Source of the DNA: a virus
Reading direction: 5' to 3' (one strand)
IMG/VR virus record: IMGVR_UViG_3300043468_000119
Coordinates: 1 to 21,706 of that record
Length of the DNA: 21,706 nt
Shown: piece after piece, positions 1 through 8,264 of the stretch
Layout: every line of letters starts with the position of its first letter
Position numbering within the stretch: the stretch's first letter is position 1
The notes under the pieces: generated by a model
The model's database searches: none
Seen by the model: the letters and a program-made list of their open reading frames with translations, nothing else
Told to the model about the DNA's origin: nothing
Translations under genes and position numbers: made by a program

Positions 1-988
1 TAAACGCGTTGGTTAAATTCATCACATTTCGTCTAATATCTCTAGCATTAGTTCCTTCTGCGCCATCTGCATTTGCATAATGAGCTCTTAGGATAGCATT
101 GTGTTCGGCTGCATTGCCTGCAGTTAACCGTTGACCTTCTCGTTCAATAGCATTCTTCTCATACCCTAATTTAGTTGCATCACCGTGAATACCCGCTTGT
201 AATTTAGCGGCTTGTTTTTCTAAAGCGCGTTTTTCATTAGCGGCTTGTTTATGTTCAACACTATTAAACCCAAAGTTAGCGGCGGCAACAGCTTCTGTGC
301 GTTGAGCTTCTTCCATTCTTCCACGAAGTTCATCAAGCTTATCCATCCGACCTGCAATAGCTTTCTTAGACTCGCCATAAGCAGACAACCCTTTAGATGC
401 ACCTTCACCAATATTAGCAAACGCATTAGGTGAAGTCCCTGACATCGTAGCAAGGCCTGCTTGCATAAGAGCCATCCAAGGCGCTTTGTCTTCCTCACCT
501 TTAAGTGACGCTTCACGCGCACTGATGCGCTCTTCCTGTTTTGCAATTGCAGGGTTAGTACCGATAGAACTTAAATACCTATCTCTTTGAGCGTTGGGGT
601 CTAAGTCAGCTCCAGTATAAGCAGGTGCATAGTCTGCTTCATCAACTTGATATGGCGTATCACCGCCCTCAGCAAAAGCAATAATCCCACCCCCTGCATA
701 GTCACTTTCATCAATGCCACTAGGTAGAGAGTCAATACCACGAGGTTCTGGAGCTTCTTCCACTTGGCGAGCCATGTGCTCTTGCATGACATCATTATGA
801 GCGGCGTCTAGGATTTGCTGTGCTACGGGTGGTTTAGGTGCGCCTTGTTGAAGCGCTTGTTGCTGCGCCATCGCTTGCTTCTGCGCCATTGCTTTTTGTA
901 GCATGGGGACTACAACATAGTCGGGTACACCGTTTTGGCGAGCTTTAAGTAGCTGGTCAACAGAATACATAGAAGGGGTATTCATCAT
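1..988 (-). CDS. Internal virion (ejection) protein candidate, C-terminus beyond the left edge
   Basis: An open frame starts at an ATG at 988 (MMNTPSMYS) and continues without a stop for 329 codons to the left edge, so the C-terminus is missing. The start sits one base after the stop of the upstream gene and is served by a GGAGG inside that gene's last codons. Visible parts are an N-terminal helix with a Gln/Ala-rich stretch (about residues 30-50), a glycine motif YAGGGIIAFAEGG (97-109), a segment with PWMALMQAGLATMSG followed by ANIGEGASKG (about 165-200), and a long charged, probably coiled-coil region (about 205-310). I recall this arrangement from large virion proteins of aquatic podoviruses, at the position of T7 gp15/gp16, but I see no enzymatic domain in the visible part. 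Role inferred from composition and from lying last in the ejection block. Confidence 0.7.
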   Translation of the reverse strand, partial: MMNTPSMYSVDQLLKARQNGVPDYVVVPMLQKAMAQKQAMAQQQALQQGAPKPPVAQQILDAAHNDVMQEHMARQVEEAPEPRGIDSLPSGIDESDYAGGGIIAFAEGGDTPYQVDEADYAPAYTGADLDPNAQRDRYLSSIGTNPAIAKQEERISAREASLKGEEDKAPWMALMQAGLATMSGTSPNAFANIGEGASKGLSAYGESKKAIAGRMDKLDELRGRMEEAQRTEAVAAANFGFNSVEHKQAANEKRALEKQAAKLQAGIHGDATKLGYEKNAIEREGQRLTAGNAAEHNAILRAHYANADGAEGTNARDIRRNVMNLTNAF

Positions 989-989
989 C

Positions 990-3278
990 TTATTTTCCTC
1001 CTTTCATCGCGTTATACACCGCTAAGTCACCGATACCACCACTCTTAGCTTTAGGCTCTTTAATAACACCGCCTTTCTTTTTAAATGCTTGGTACGCACC
1101 CACACCCGTAGCAGCTAACCCAGCTACTTGAGACAGAGGGCTTGGTGCTGGGGTATACCCTGACATACTACTAGTCTGTACACCGTTAAGTACGTTACCA
1201 ATATTACCCATGATTTCCCAAGGATATTTCTGTTGATAGTCGTTGTAACTAATAGCATTATTAATAGCCTGTTGACCAAGCGCTTGTTGCTGTGCACCAT
1301 AGGTATTTTGCATATTCGCGATAGATTGTTGTTGTGCTAACTGCTGATTACCAATACTAGCTAGTTGTTGACCCGCACTCCCTGCCAGCCCGTACCCAGC
1401 TTGCGCTGCACCTACACCAGCAAGTCCTGTTTGAGCCCCTTGCAGAGCTTGTGCTTGACCTGATAACCCTACTCCAGCACCTTGAAGACCGTACTGCCCT
1501 GCATTAGTAGCAGCACCCACACCAGCAAGTCCCGCTTGAGCGCCTTGCATACCTTGAGAAGTACCTTGTAGCTGAGTACCCACTCCCGACAAACCTACAC
1601 CAGCACCTTGCATAGCAGCCTGCTGACCTTGAATACCCGTTTGTACACCTTGAAGACCGTACTGCCCTGCACTTAATGCAGTATTAGCACCAGAAAGACC
1701 TACCCCAGCCCCTTGCATACCTTGAGCCGTACCAGCAAGTTGTGCATTAACACCAGAAAGACCTACACCAGCACCTTGCATAGCAGCCTGCTGACCTTGA
1801 ATACCTGCTTGTACACCAGCAAGTCCTGTGTTAGCCGCAGCGTTAGCTGCACTAGTACCAGAAAGACCTACCCCAGCCCCTTGTATACCTGCTTGTTGCC
1901 CTTGCAAGCCAAGATTAGCGGCATTGAGGATGTTACCTTGTGCACTGTTATACGCTGTGTTGTACGCATCTCCAACCGTCTTAGCTTGTGCTAATGCAAG
2001 CCCTTGGTCAGTTAAGGCTTTTTGAACAGCTTGACGGCTACCCCCATAAGCTCCTTGTTGAGCTGCACTGGATTTATTTTGTTGGTTAGTTATATCCGCT
2101 TCCTGACGCTGAAGGGCTAGTGTTGGCTGGAGAGAATTAGCTAAATAAGGGTTCATGTTATTGAACACTACATTCTGGTCTTGAGCCGCTTGACTGTAAT
2201 CTTGTCCAGCATAAGAAGCTTGGCGTCCGTAGTCAGCACCTTGATTACCATAAGTAAGTGCTGCATTACCTATAGTTTGAGCGTTTTTTAGAGCTGAACT
2301 TGCCCCTGCATTCCCTATTTCAGCAGCGTTTACCCCCGCATTTGCGCCCATTTGACCGTAAGTATTACCACTCGTAACAGCTAAGTTTTGACCAAGAGCA
2401 CCAGCGTCAGCGCCTTGCTTCCCATAAGTAAGCCCTGCGGTACCTATGGTTTGAGCGTTATTTATAGCCGAACTTGCCCCTGCATTCCCCATGGCAGCTG
2501 CATTAATACCCGCATTAGCACCCATTTGACCGTAAGTATTACCGCCTATAATACCAAGACCCTGACCCGTTGTTCCCGATATGGCACCAAGCGTACCGTA
2601 GTCAAGTGCATTGTTACCTAAGTTATACGCATTTTGAGCAGATGCGTCAGCCGCTGCGTTACCTATTTTAGCCGAGTTAAGACCCGCTTGATACCCAGCA
2701 CCACCATAGTCAAGCGCTTTTGCAGCTGTATTAAGACCTCCTTGTGCAGAGATATTAGATAGATCAGCCGCTGTTTGGTTTTGCTCAGGTAGACCCATTT
2801 GAGCCGCAGCAGAGTAAGACATATTCTGCAAAGCTGTTGCCGGCGCTACCGTTCTGTTAGGGTCGAACTTATTTTTATCGGGGTCAATGAGAAAATCAGC
2901 AGGCTGGTAAGCGGTAATGCCTGTAGGATTAATTTTAGCAGACCCAAAACCGCCAGAAGAGTCTAAAATACCTAATTTGGTAAGGTCTGCTGTGGTTACG
3001 CCACCAGGCGCATACCCTTTCACTTCACCGCCTTTTGCGTAATTAGACGTTTGAGGTTCCCAATCTGCAGCCATTTTAGGCGCAGGTTTTCCAGGATTAT
3101 CCGCAGAGGTAAACCCTTGTTTCATCATAGAGTTTAAAAGCACTTCATAATAAGGTTTTAACTCAGTTGGAATATTACGCTGTTGCACAGTTGTGTTCTG
3201 ACCGCCCCCGCTTCCGCCACCATAAAATGTCGGTACGATATAGGTTGTGAAATACTTTTTAAAACTTTTAATCATCAT
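990..3278 (-). CDS. Gly/Ala/Gln-rich heptad-repeat virion protein, probable ejection protein
   Basis: A 762-aa protein whose ATG overlaps the stop of the GNAT-like gene by 4 bp (ATGA). In order: a basic/aromatic N-terminus; a Gly/Ser linker (about 20-26); two close glycine motifs, YAKGGEV and YAPGGV (about 80-94); a duplicated 58-residue block (about 246-350) with a more diverged third copy before it; a Gln-rich helical stretch (about 380-440); 25 uninterrupted heptads of the form x-[LIM]-x-G-x-x-x (457-631); a second Gln-rich stretch; and a C-terminus with KKKGGVIKEP and several more GG pairs. No catalytic motif is visible. The composition suggests a long fibrous or membrane-active helical assembly, as expected of podovirus ejection proteins that form a conduit across the cell envelope (T7 gp14-16, P22 gp7/16/20). 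That role is inferred, not shown. Confidence 0.7.
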   Translation of the reverse strand: MMIKSFKKYFTTYIVPTFYGGGSGGGQNTTVQQRNIPTELKPYYEVLLNSMMKQGFTSADNPGKPAPKMAADWEPQTSNYAKGGEVKGYAPGGVTTADLTKLGILDSSGGFGSAKINPTGITAYQPADFLIDPDKNKFDPNRTVAPATALQNMSYSAAAQMGLPEQNQTAADLSNISAQGGLNTAAKALDYGGAGYQAGLNSAKIGNAAADASAQNAYNLGNNALDYGTLGAISGTTGQGLGIIGGNTYGQMGANAGINAAAMGNAGASSAINNAQTIGTAGLTYGKQGADAGALGQNLAVTSGNTYGQMGANAGVNAAEIGNAGASSALKNAQTIGNAALTYGNQGADYGRQASYAGQDYSQAAQDQNVVFNNMNPYLANSLQPTLALQRQEADITNQQNKSSAAQQGAYGGSRQAVQKALTDQGLALAQAKTVGDAYNTAYNSAQGNILNAANLGLQGQQAGIQGAGVGLSGTSAANAAANTGLAGVQAGIQGQQAAMQGAGVGLSGVNAQLAGTAQGMQGAGVGLSGANTALSAGQYGLQGVQTGIQGQQAAMQGAGVGLSGVGTQLQGTSQGMQGAQAGLAGVGAATNAGQYGLQGAGVGLSGQAQALQGAQTGLAGVGAAQAGYGLAGSAGQQLASIGNQQLAQQQSIANMQNTYGAQQQALGQQAINNAISYNDYQQKYPWEIMGNIGNVLNGVQTSSMSGYTPAPSPLSQVAGLAATGVGAYQAFKKKGGVIKEPKAKSGGIGDLAVYNAMKGGK
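1386..1910 (-). repeat. 25 tandem heptads, partly in a 168-bp super-repeat
   Basis: This codes for residues 457-631 of the 762-aa protein. The 7-residue register (consensus x-[LIM]-[QSA]-G-x-x-x) is unbroken for 25 units. A longer unit of eight heptads is repeated in direct order: 1638-1805 and 1470-1637, an exact offset of 168 bp, visible from the shared start CAGCCTGCTGACCTTGAATA. Third-copy fragments follow. The pattern fits repeated in-frame duplication. Confidence 0.9.
2196..2543 (-). repeat. 174-bp tandem duplication
   Basis: Two direct copies of 58 codons (2370-2543 and 2196-2369) share the opening GNTYGQMGANAG and the later motifs GNAGASSA and NAQTIG. The string CCCATTTGACCGTAAGTATT occurs at 2521 and 2347, an offset of exactly 174 bp. 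The last part of the second copy, beyond about 2230, is diverged. A third, more diverged copy lies just upstream in the gene (about residues 188-245). Confidence 0.85.
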
Positions 3279-3703
3279 AGTGATACTTCCAGTAAGGTAC
3301 TGCGGGGTTGAAAGTCAAAGCGTCTCCAGAGTCTTATGATAGCAGGTCTTCCATAACCTTGAATCATCGTAGCTCCCCGTGCTTTAAATAAATTTTTCAA
3401 TTGGGTAAAACTATCTTGGGTAGCAATCAACTTACCGCCTACGGCTGTGATAAACGCAACTCGATGCAGTGGGTAGTTAATATACGAGATAGTTGCAGCG
3501 CCTCTCATTACATTATTCTCATCTACAGCTACAAAAAGCTCCCAATTACCACTAACAAGATAGCTTAGTACGTGGTCATCATTATACGTCATGTTAGCTG
3601 AATTCTCACCACTCCCTTCCTGCAAACCAGCCACAATGTGCGGTCTCGCTAAAGGCCATGTCTTCTGCACAAACTCAAGAGGTACTGCGTGGACGGTTAC
3701 CAT
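3275..3703 (-). CDS. GNAT-fold-like protein, probable T7 gp13-type internal virion protein
   Basis: A 142-aa protein close in length to T7 gp13 (138 aa). The core reads as a degenerate GNAT acetyltransferase: a strand WELFVAVDENNV (about 54-65), a second strand RGAATISYIN (67-76), FITAVGGKLIAT (84-95) where the acetyl-CoA loop would lie, then a helix and KARGATMIQGYGRP (107-120). The classic Q/R-x-x-G-x-G/A loop is not intact, so catalysis is doubtful. As I recall, GNAT-like proteins of this type recur at this site in aquatic podoviruses and are compared with internal virion protein A. It lies between two long repeat-rich virion genes and overlaps the next gene by 4 bp. No clear Shine-Dalgarno precedes the ATG. 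Fold fairly likely; virion role inferred from position. Confidence 0.65.
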   Translation of the reverse strand: MVTVHAVPLEFVQKTWPLARPHIVAGLQEGSGENSANMTYNDDHVLSYLVSGNWELFVAVDENNVMRGAATISYINYPLHRVAFITAVGGKLIATQDSFTQLKNLFKARGATMIQGYGRPAIIRLWRRFDFQPRSTLLEVSL

Positions 3704-3720
3704 AGTTAGTCGTAGTTTGA

Positions 3721-6351
3721 TTAATAAGGAGTAGTCACTACAGGTTTAGGTCTTCTGTTTTTAGGCATATCTTGTTGGTTAGCTACCCCTGTGTTTTGGA
3801 TGGCTGGTGTACCTGACGCACCAGTGTTAGGCGTTAGTAGTGATGTAATAGGCGCTCCAACCCCAGTTGCGGAGGTATTCATATTATCCGGGGAAGTAAA
3901 ACTATTAACATTAGGGTTACCAGCTATCCCTACAGCCCCTTGTTGTTTCTGCTGTGTTATAGCGGCATCTAATTCAGGAGTATAGAGTTTACCTGGAGAA
4001 AGTAAGGCTGTATTCTGTACAAAACCATTTTGGTTCTGGTTTAGTAGCTGTGCGCCTATATCCGCATCCGATTTACCAGCTACCCCTACAGCCCCAGTAT
4101 TACCCGATGTAATATTATCCGTACCCATACCCGATTTTATAGAGTCGTTACCAAGCCCTCCAACAACAGTAGGGTTTTTAGATGCGTAAAACAGCTTATC
4201 AAACTCAGGCATAAATCTTTGTGTTGGGTCAAGATTATTGTCGAGTGCAAAAATAAGTCGCTCCGAATCTTCTTTTCCGCGACTATCACTAAATATGCCC
4301 CGTGCCACTTCAGCCGCTGCTGTTTGTTGTGCAATTCTACGCTGAGTATCAAGTTGGTCTGCCGCTCTGAGCCGTGCCTCCAATGCAGGGTCAACTATAC
4401 CTTTAGGCCCCCTGGTTTTAGGCATGGTTGTGTTAGTCACAAGAGACGTAATACCACTCGTATCTGCTGCGGCTTTATCTGCTGCGGCTTTATCTGCTGC
4501 GGCTTTATCTGCTGCGGCTTTATCTGCTGCGGCTTTATCTGCTGCGGCTTTATCTGCTGCGATTTTGTCTAAATAATCTTGGTAATTACCAGTAGGGTTA
4601 TATGTATAAAACCCTAACCCAGTTAACGTACCATCAGCGTTATAATATAAAGCTTTTTTAGCAGCCTCCGCTTTATCTGCGGCCTCCTTAGCTATTCTAT
4701 CTTGTTCTGCTTTATGCAGTGCATCGGCGGTTGCTTTATCTGTAATAATGGGTTTGGTTAAAGTACCAGATTCGTCAGTAATAGTTGCGCCAGGAACATT
4801 TTTTAGCGTTGTGTCAGGAGTAAACCCAGACGCACTTGCCTCTGCTGTTTTTACATCCCCTCCCATGGGCGTATTAGTTAAATTCCCCCCAGCTATATTC
4901 CCATTAGTTAAATTTCCATTAGCGTCTAGGAAATTTGCTTCAGGTACTTTCATTTTAGTGGGGTCAGGAACACCCGGTTTTGCCTTAACTGTATCGTTTG
5001 GTAGCGTTTGGTTTTGGTATAGTTGACGAAGTGCAGGGGGCAGCGTTGAACCTGCCTTATTAGTTGGGTCGTACTCTCCGCCAGCAGAGTTGGCTAGTTT
5101 TACTAAATCAGAAGCTGTAGCGTTTGTAGTGAAAGGTTTACTTAGGCTTGCTAACTGCGTTGATGTCATTGCAGCGGGTTGCATTGAGTCAAGAGAACTT
5201 GTATACCCTGATGCAAACGGGTCTTTGTAGTTGGATAACATCCCGTTTAAAATGTTTGAGTATGGCGATGTAGGATTAGACACCAGCTTACCCGAAGCAT
5301 CCAATGTAGGCGCACGGTAAACCCCTTTGTTAGGGTTGTAAGACTGTGTAAAATCAGTCATGTCCTTAGAATCTATCTGTCCACCAGTATAAGCAAAGTT
5401 ACCGTTAGCATCTTTATAACTCCCTTTAGTAAGTAACCCTGTAATCCCGTTACCAGTTGTGACTGGACCGCCAACTACCGTATCAGTTGAGGCTGGACCA
5501 CCAACTACCGTACCAGAAGACGTAACCCACCCACCTTTGTCACTCGTTTTAAGACCTGATACATTAGTGTTGTAGTTTTGTGCTAAAGTACCAGCGGGGT
5601 CACTTAAAAGCTTATTTCTAGCGGTTATATATGCACTACCTTGATTACTTCCTGCTTTTGCAAACGAGGGGTCGGTAGCTTTAACTGCATCCTCAACAGC
5701 TGTGTTAAGTTTAGACCTAAAGCTTTGCAAAGCATCAGGCGACCCGTTGTACACATTTTTTAATTCCGTATCTGAAAATAAAGGCTTTCCACTTTTATCA
5801 TAGAGACTACCGTATTGTTTTTTTATATCTGCTAACGAGCCCGAGGGTGTTACTAATGTGGGTGCAACAACAGTATTAAAACCTTTAATAAAAGCATCAG
5901 GGTTATATGACGAACTCGCGCCTGCCCCAATTAAGTCTCCAGATTCTAAATCAACTAGTTGCGAACTTTGTTTAGTAGTATTTGTACCATTTACAATATC
6001 TTTAGCTGCCGAAAACATAGCGTTATTCAAAGCTACTGTAGCAGTCTTTTGTAATGTTTTGGATGGTAGAATTATATCTTGGTAGTCTGCTATTTCATAG
6101 GGTGTACCGTCAGCTTTAAGTAAACCTTTTGGTAAGTTTGATTGTAGCCATTCTACCCCTAATTTAAGAGCAAGGTCCTGATTTTTAGTATCAGCCTCAG
6201 TGTAATACTTTTTGACGTAATTTAGCTTCTCATTAAATGTCTTACGGGTAGGCCAATGTATACCAATATCCTTTGCGTCTGAGCCGCTTGCTTGAGCTTT
6301 CCACGTATCCCTAAATTTTCGGTCTTGGGGGGTTGTATAATCAGTAGTCAT
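3721..6351 (-). CDS. Large low-complexity virion protein with KAAAD repeats, ejection protein candidate
   Basis: An 876-aa protein with a good ribosome binding site (GGAGACAGAC before the ATG). The N-terminal 130 residues look folded and helical (KFRDTW, KLNYVKKYY, WLQSNLP). A long Ser/Thr/Gly/Asn-rich middle follows, with a doubled TVVGGP motif and NLTNG/GGNLTN elements. Then comes an Ala/Lys/Glu helical region (about 540-570) and six tandem KAAAD pentads (about 598-630), reminiscent of the TolA stalk. The C-terminal third has a short folded piece (FDKLFYASKNP) and a repeated pair: ITSLVTNTTMPKTRGPK (about 633-649) and, about 200 residues later, ITSLLTPNTG...MPKNRRPKPV at the end. No family recognised. 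Length, composition and place between two other ejection candidates suggest a virion-internal or tail role; not proven. Confidence 0.6.
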   Translation of the reverse strand: MTTDYTTPQDRKFRDTWKAQASGSDAKDIGIHWPTRKTFNEKLNYVKKYYTEADTKNQDLALKLGVEWLQSNLPKGLLKADGTPYEIADYQDIILPSKTLQKTATVALNNAMFSAAKDIVNGTNTTKQSSQLVDLESGDLIGAGASSSYNPDAFIKGFNTVVAPTLVTPSGSLADIKKQYGSLYDKSGKPLFSDTELKNVYNGSPDALQSFRSKLNTAVEDAVKATDPSFAKAGSNQGSAYITARNKLLSDPAGTLAQNYNTNVSGLKTSDKGGWVTSSGTVVGGPASTDTVVGGPVTTGNGITGLLTKGSYKDANGNFAYTGGQIDSKDMTDFTQSYNPNKGVYRAPTLDASGKLVSNPTSPYSNILNGMLSNYKDPFASGYTSSLDSMQPAAMTSTQLASLSKPFTTNATASDLVKLANSAGGEYDPTNKAGSTLPPALRQLYQNQTLPNDTVKAKPGVPDPTKMKVPEANFLDANGNLTNGNIAGGNLTNTPMGGDVKTAEASASGFTPDTTLKNVPGATITDESGTLTKPIITDKATADALHKAEQDRIAKEAADKAEAAKKALYYNADGTLTGLGFYTYNPTGNYQDYLDKIAADKAAADKAAADKAAADKAAADKAAADKAAADTSGITSLVTNTTMPKTRGPKGIVDPALEARLRAADQLDTQRRIAQQTAAAEVARGIFSDSRGKEDSERLIFALDNNLDPTQRFMPEFDKLFYASKNPTVVGGLGNDSIKSGMGTDNITSGNTGAVGVAGKSDADIGAQLLNQNQNGFVQNTALLSPGKLYTPELDAAITQQKQQGAVGIAGNPNVNSFTSPDNMNTSATGVGAPITSLLTPNTGASGTPAIQNTGVANQQDMPKNRRPKPVVTTPY
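4463..4562 (-). repeat. 15-bp minisatellite coding KAAAD
   Basis: About 6.7 exact copies of TCTGCTGCGGCTTTA on the plus strand, phase starts at 4463, 4478, 4493, 4508, 4523, 4538 and 4553, encoding six Lys-Ala-Ala-Ala-Asp pentads of the 876-aa protein. Perfect DNA identity points to recent slippage expansion. A copy-number change would keep the frame. Confidence 0.95.
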
Positions 6352-6360
6352 GTCTGTCTC

Positions 6361-7812
6361 CTAAGCTGGCAAGTGTTTATAGGCTTTTGGGTTGTCTGAG
6401 AACTTACCTTTGCCAGTTGTTTTTCTCCGGTCCGATTGAATACGGTCCATCATTTGATATAAGCGTTTAGCTCCTGCATCCGTTGAGCCATTACCTAATT
6501 CAGAGACAATACGCGCGGGTACTACGAACTCCCCCTCAGCCAATCGAGCAGGTTGCTTACCACCAATAGAAGCAGGGATATCGTCAGAAACGCCATCGCC
6601 AGGGCCTTTAAGTAATCGTCCGCCATCAGAATACCCTCCTAAATCAGAAATACCACCGTGTGCCATCAGTTGCACAGAGTCACCCATATAACCTTGGTTG
6701 TTTGACACTTCGTTGCGGTTAGGAATATCAAGCGTTCCAGGGTTTTGCGTCTGTGGTGTTTGGTCGTAATTGTCTAAATCAGTAATACCCCCCGCTGCAA
6801 ACTGAGGTCCATAAGGCTTATATACGTTAGGGTTCCACTTATAGTTACTACGAATACCTTTTTGTTCTGGAGGTGAAGGGTTAGAGGTTAGTGCATTATC
6901 TAAAGCCATGTTAGTTGCACCACCAATTACTGTGGAAGTTAAGCCTGGGTTATTTGCAGCAAACTGACCAATACTACCACCCATCTGACCTAAACCGCCA
7001 GCAGCTGCGCCACCTACACCACCAGATACAGCGCCCGTTAACATACCTCTACCAACGTCTTTACCTTGAGCACCAGCAAGTAGACCGTTAATACCAGCAC
7101 CATACACTGCATTCTCAAGAGCTTTACCACCTATTGCATTTCCTGTTTGCCCTGCATCCGCTATGCCTGCTTTACTTAAAAGCTGTGAACCCCACGATGC
7201 ATTTGCCTCGTTAGCTGCTACATTTTTTGCAGCGAAGGTAGTAGGGTCTAATGCGCCTTGACTTGCTTGCACTGGACCTTGTACTACTGGTGCTGGATTT
7301 GCGGCTGAAGTTAACGCTGGGTTTGTTGCTGGAGCTACTACTGAATTTATTGTACCTGGTGCAGCTAAAGACCCCGATGTTACTTCTCCAGTAATAGGAG
7401 CAGTATTAGCACCTAAACCTTGAGTAACTACACCAGAAGATTGTAATCCCGCATTCTCTACTACAGGAGCTGCCGTTGCTGTAGCTGTCGGTGCTGCCGT
7501 TGCTGCGGTTGTTGAAGCTACTGGTGCCGCTGCCGCGAAGGGTGTTGCTGCCGCTCCTTGTGCTCCTATAGCACTTGCTCCCATAGTTGCACCACTTAAA
7601 GCTGCGCCCGCTCCAGCACCTAAACCGCCAATGCCGCCCATTAAAGCCCCTTCACCAACATCTCCGCCAGTAAGGGCAGAAACACCCGCACCAATACCAG
7701 CACCAGCAGCACCCGTAGCAGCGGCACCTAAAGCAGCAGCGCCAATACCACCAGCAGTAACAAGCCCAGCACTAGCTGCTGAAGCGGCAACCATACTTGC
7801 AATAAAACTCAT
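6361..7812 (-). CDS. Ala/Gly-rich virion protein with conserved C-terminal domain, ejection protein candidate
   Basis: A 483-aa protein that starts by a 4-bp ATGA overlap with the cupin gene. Residues 1-110 are almost wholly Ala/Gly/Thr with GxxxG patterns and could insert in membranes. The middle (about 195-300) continues with glycine-rich helices. Near the C-terminus are two glycine motifs, FAAGGITDLDNY (338-349) and MAHGGISDLGGY (383-394), then a distinct conserved-looking block: GPGDGVSDDIPA (403-414), KQPARLAEGEFVVPA (419-433) and ELGNGSTDAGAKRLYQMMDR (438-457). I recall this last block from many aquatic podovirus and prophage virion proteins, but know no proven function. The membrane-active N-terminus plus neighbours suggest an ejection or internal virion protein, by inference. 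Confidence 0.65.
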   Translation of the reverse strand: MSFIASMVAASAASAGLVTAGGIGAAALGAAATGAAGAGIGAGVSALTGGDVGEGALMGGIGGLGAGAGAALSGATMGASAIGAQGAAATPFAAAAPVASTTAATAAPTATATAAPVVENAGLQSSGVVTQGLGANTAPITGEVTSGSLAAPGTINSVVAPATNPALTSAANPAPVVQGPVQASQGALDPTTFAAKNVAANEANASWGSQLLSKAGIADAGQTGNAIGGKALENAVYGAGINGLLAGAQGKDVGRGMLTGAVSGGVGGAAAGGLGQMGGSIGQFAANNPGLTSTVIGGATNMALDNALTSNPSPPEQKGIRSNYKWNPNVYKPYGPQFAAGGITDLDNYDQTPQTQNPGTLDIPNRNEVSNNQGYMGDSVQLMAHGGISDLGGYSDGGRLLKGPGDGVSDDIPASIGGKQPARLAEGEFVVPARIVSELGNGSTDAGAKRLYQMMDRIQSDRRKTTGKGKFSDNPKAYKHLPA

Positions 7813-8237
7813 AAACCTTCCCCAATTAACTGTTGTGTTTTTAGCTCGTACTCTTCAAAAGAATCAGATACAAGCGCTTCTTCGATAGCGTCAATGCTAT
7901 CAAGGTCAGTTCGATGAACTGTGATAAATGTGCAATCTGTTTCAGCGTAGCCTAGGCGTTTAATACCTGGCTTATCGACTGTGATGTAAGGTGCGGTAAC
8001 AACTGTAGACGTTTCACCGTTTGTGATGCGAAGTGTTCCCTGAGCTAGAATACCAATGCTTTCGTGATTGTGAATCTTACCTGTAAGCAAACAGCCTTTA
8101 GGTATAAAAAGAGACCGGCAATAAACACCGCTCAGATGATAATGCTCCGCTGGCGAATCTACCTGAGGCATAGCCTTCATAAGGGCTTCTAATTCTAAGA
8201 TTTTTGGCATATTGCCAGTAGTTGCTAAATCGCTCAC
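7809..8237 (-). CDS. Cupin-fold phage protein, GTG start
   Basis: A 142-aa protein. The start is GTG at 8237, chosen because TTTGGAGGTATC lies just before it; the first in-frame ATG (codon 10) lacks such a site. Cupin features are GVYCRSLFIPKG (37-48), GKIHNHESIGILAQGTLRI (53-71) carrying the first-motif histidines H56 and H58, and a second motif with P90, G91 and H108 (TVHRTD). The last 30 residues are acidic and helical. As I recall, similar small cupins are frequent in the structural gene block of aquatic phages. Whether it binds metal, modifies a ligand or is only a structural beta-barrel cannot be told. It overlaps the next virion gene by 4 bp, which argues for co-production with virion proteins rather than metabolism. 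Confidence 0.7.
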   Translation of the reverse strand: MSDLATTGNMPKILELEALMKAMPQVDSPAEHYHLSGVYCRSLFIPKGCLLTGKIHNHESIGILAQGTLRITNGETSTVVTAPYITVDKPGIKRLGYAETDCTFITVHRTDLDSIDAIEEALVSDSFEEYELKTQQLIGEGL

Positions 8238-8264
8238 GATACCTCCAAAGTTTAGCTAATAATA

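Noticed and set aside
220-795. Two short minus-strand frames (108 and 64 aa) in the leftmost kilobase
   Set aside because: They lie out of frame inside the continuous 329-codon frame that begins at 988 and has a proper ribosome binding site; their composition is that of a shadow.
4219-4572. Plus-strand frame with repeated CCGFI
   Set aside because: Reverse reading of the KAAAD minisatellite; no independent support.
7809-8237. Cupin as an auxiliary metabolic gene
   Set aside because: Coupled on its downstream side to a virion gene, and no pathway partner is nearby; a virion-associated role is simpler.
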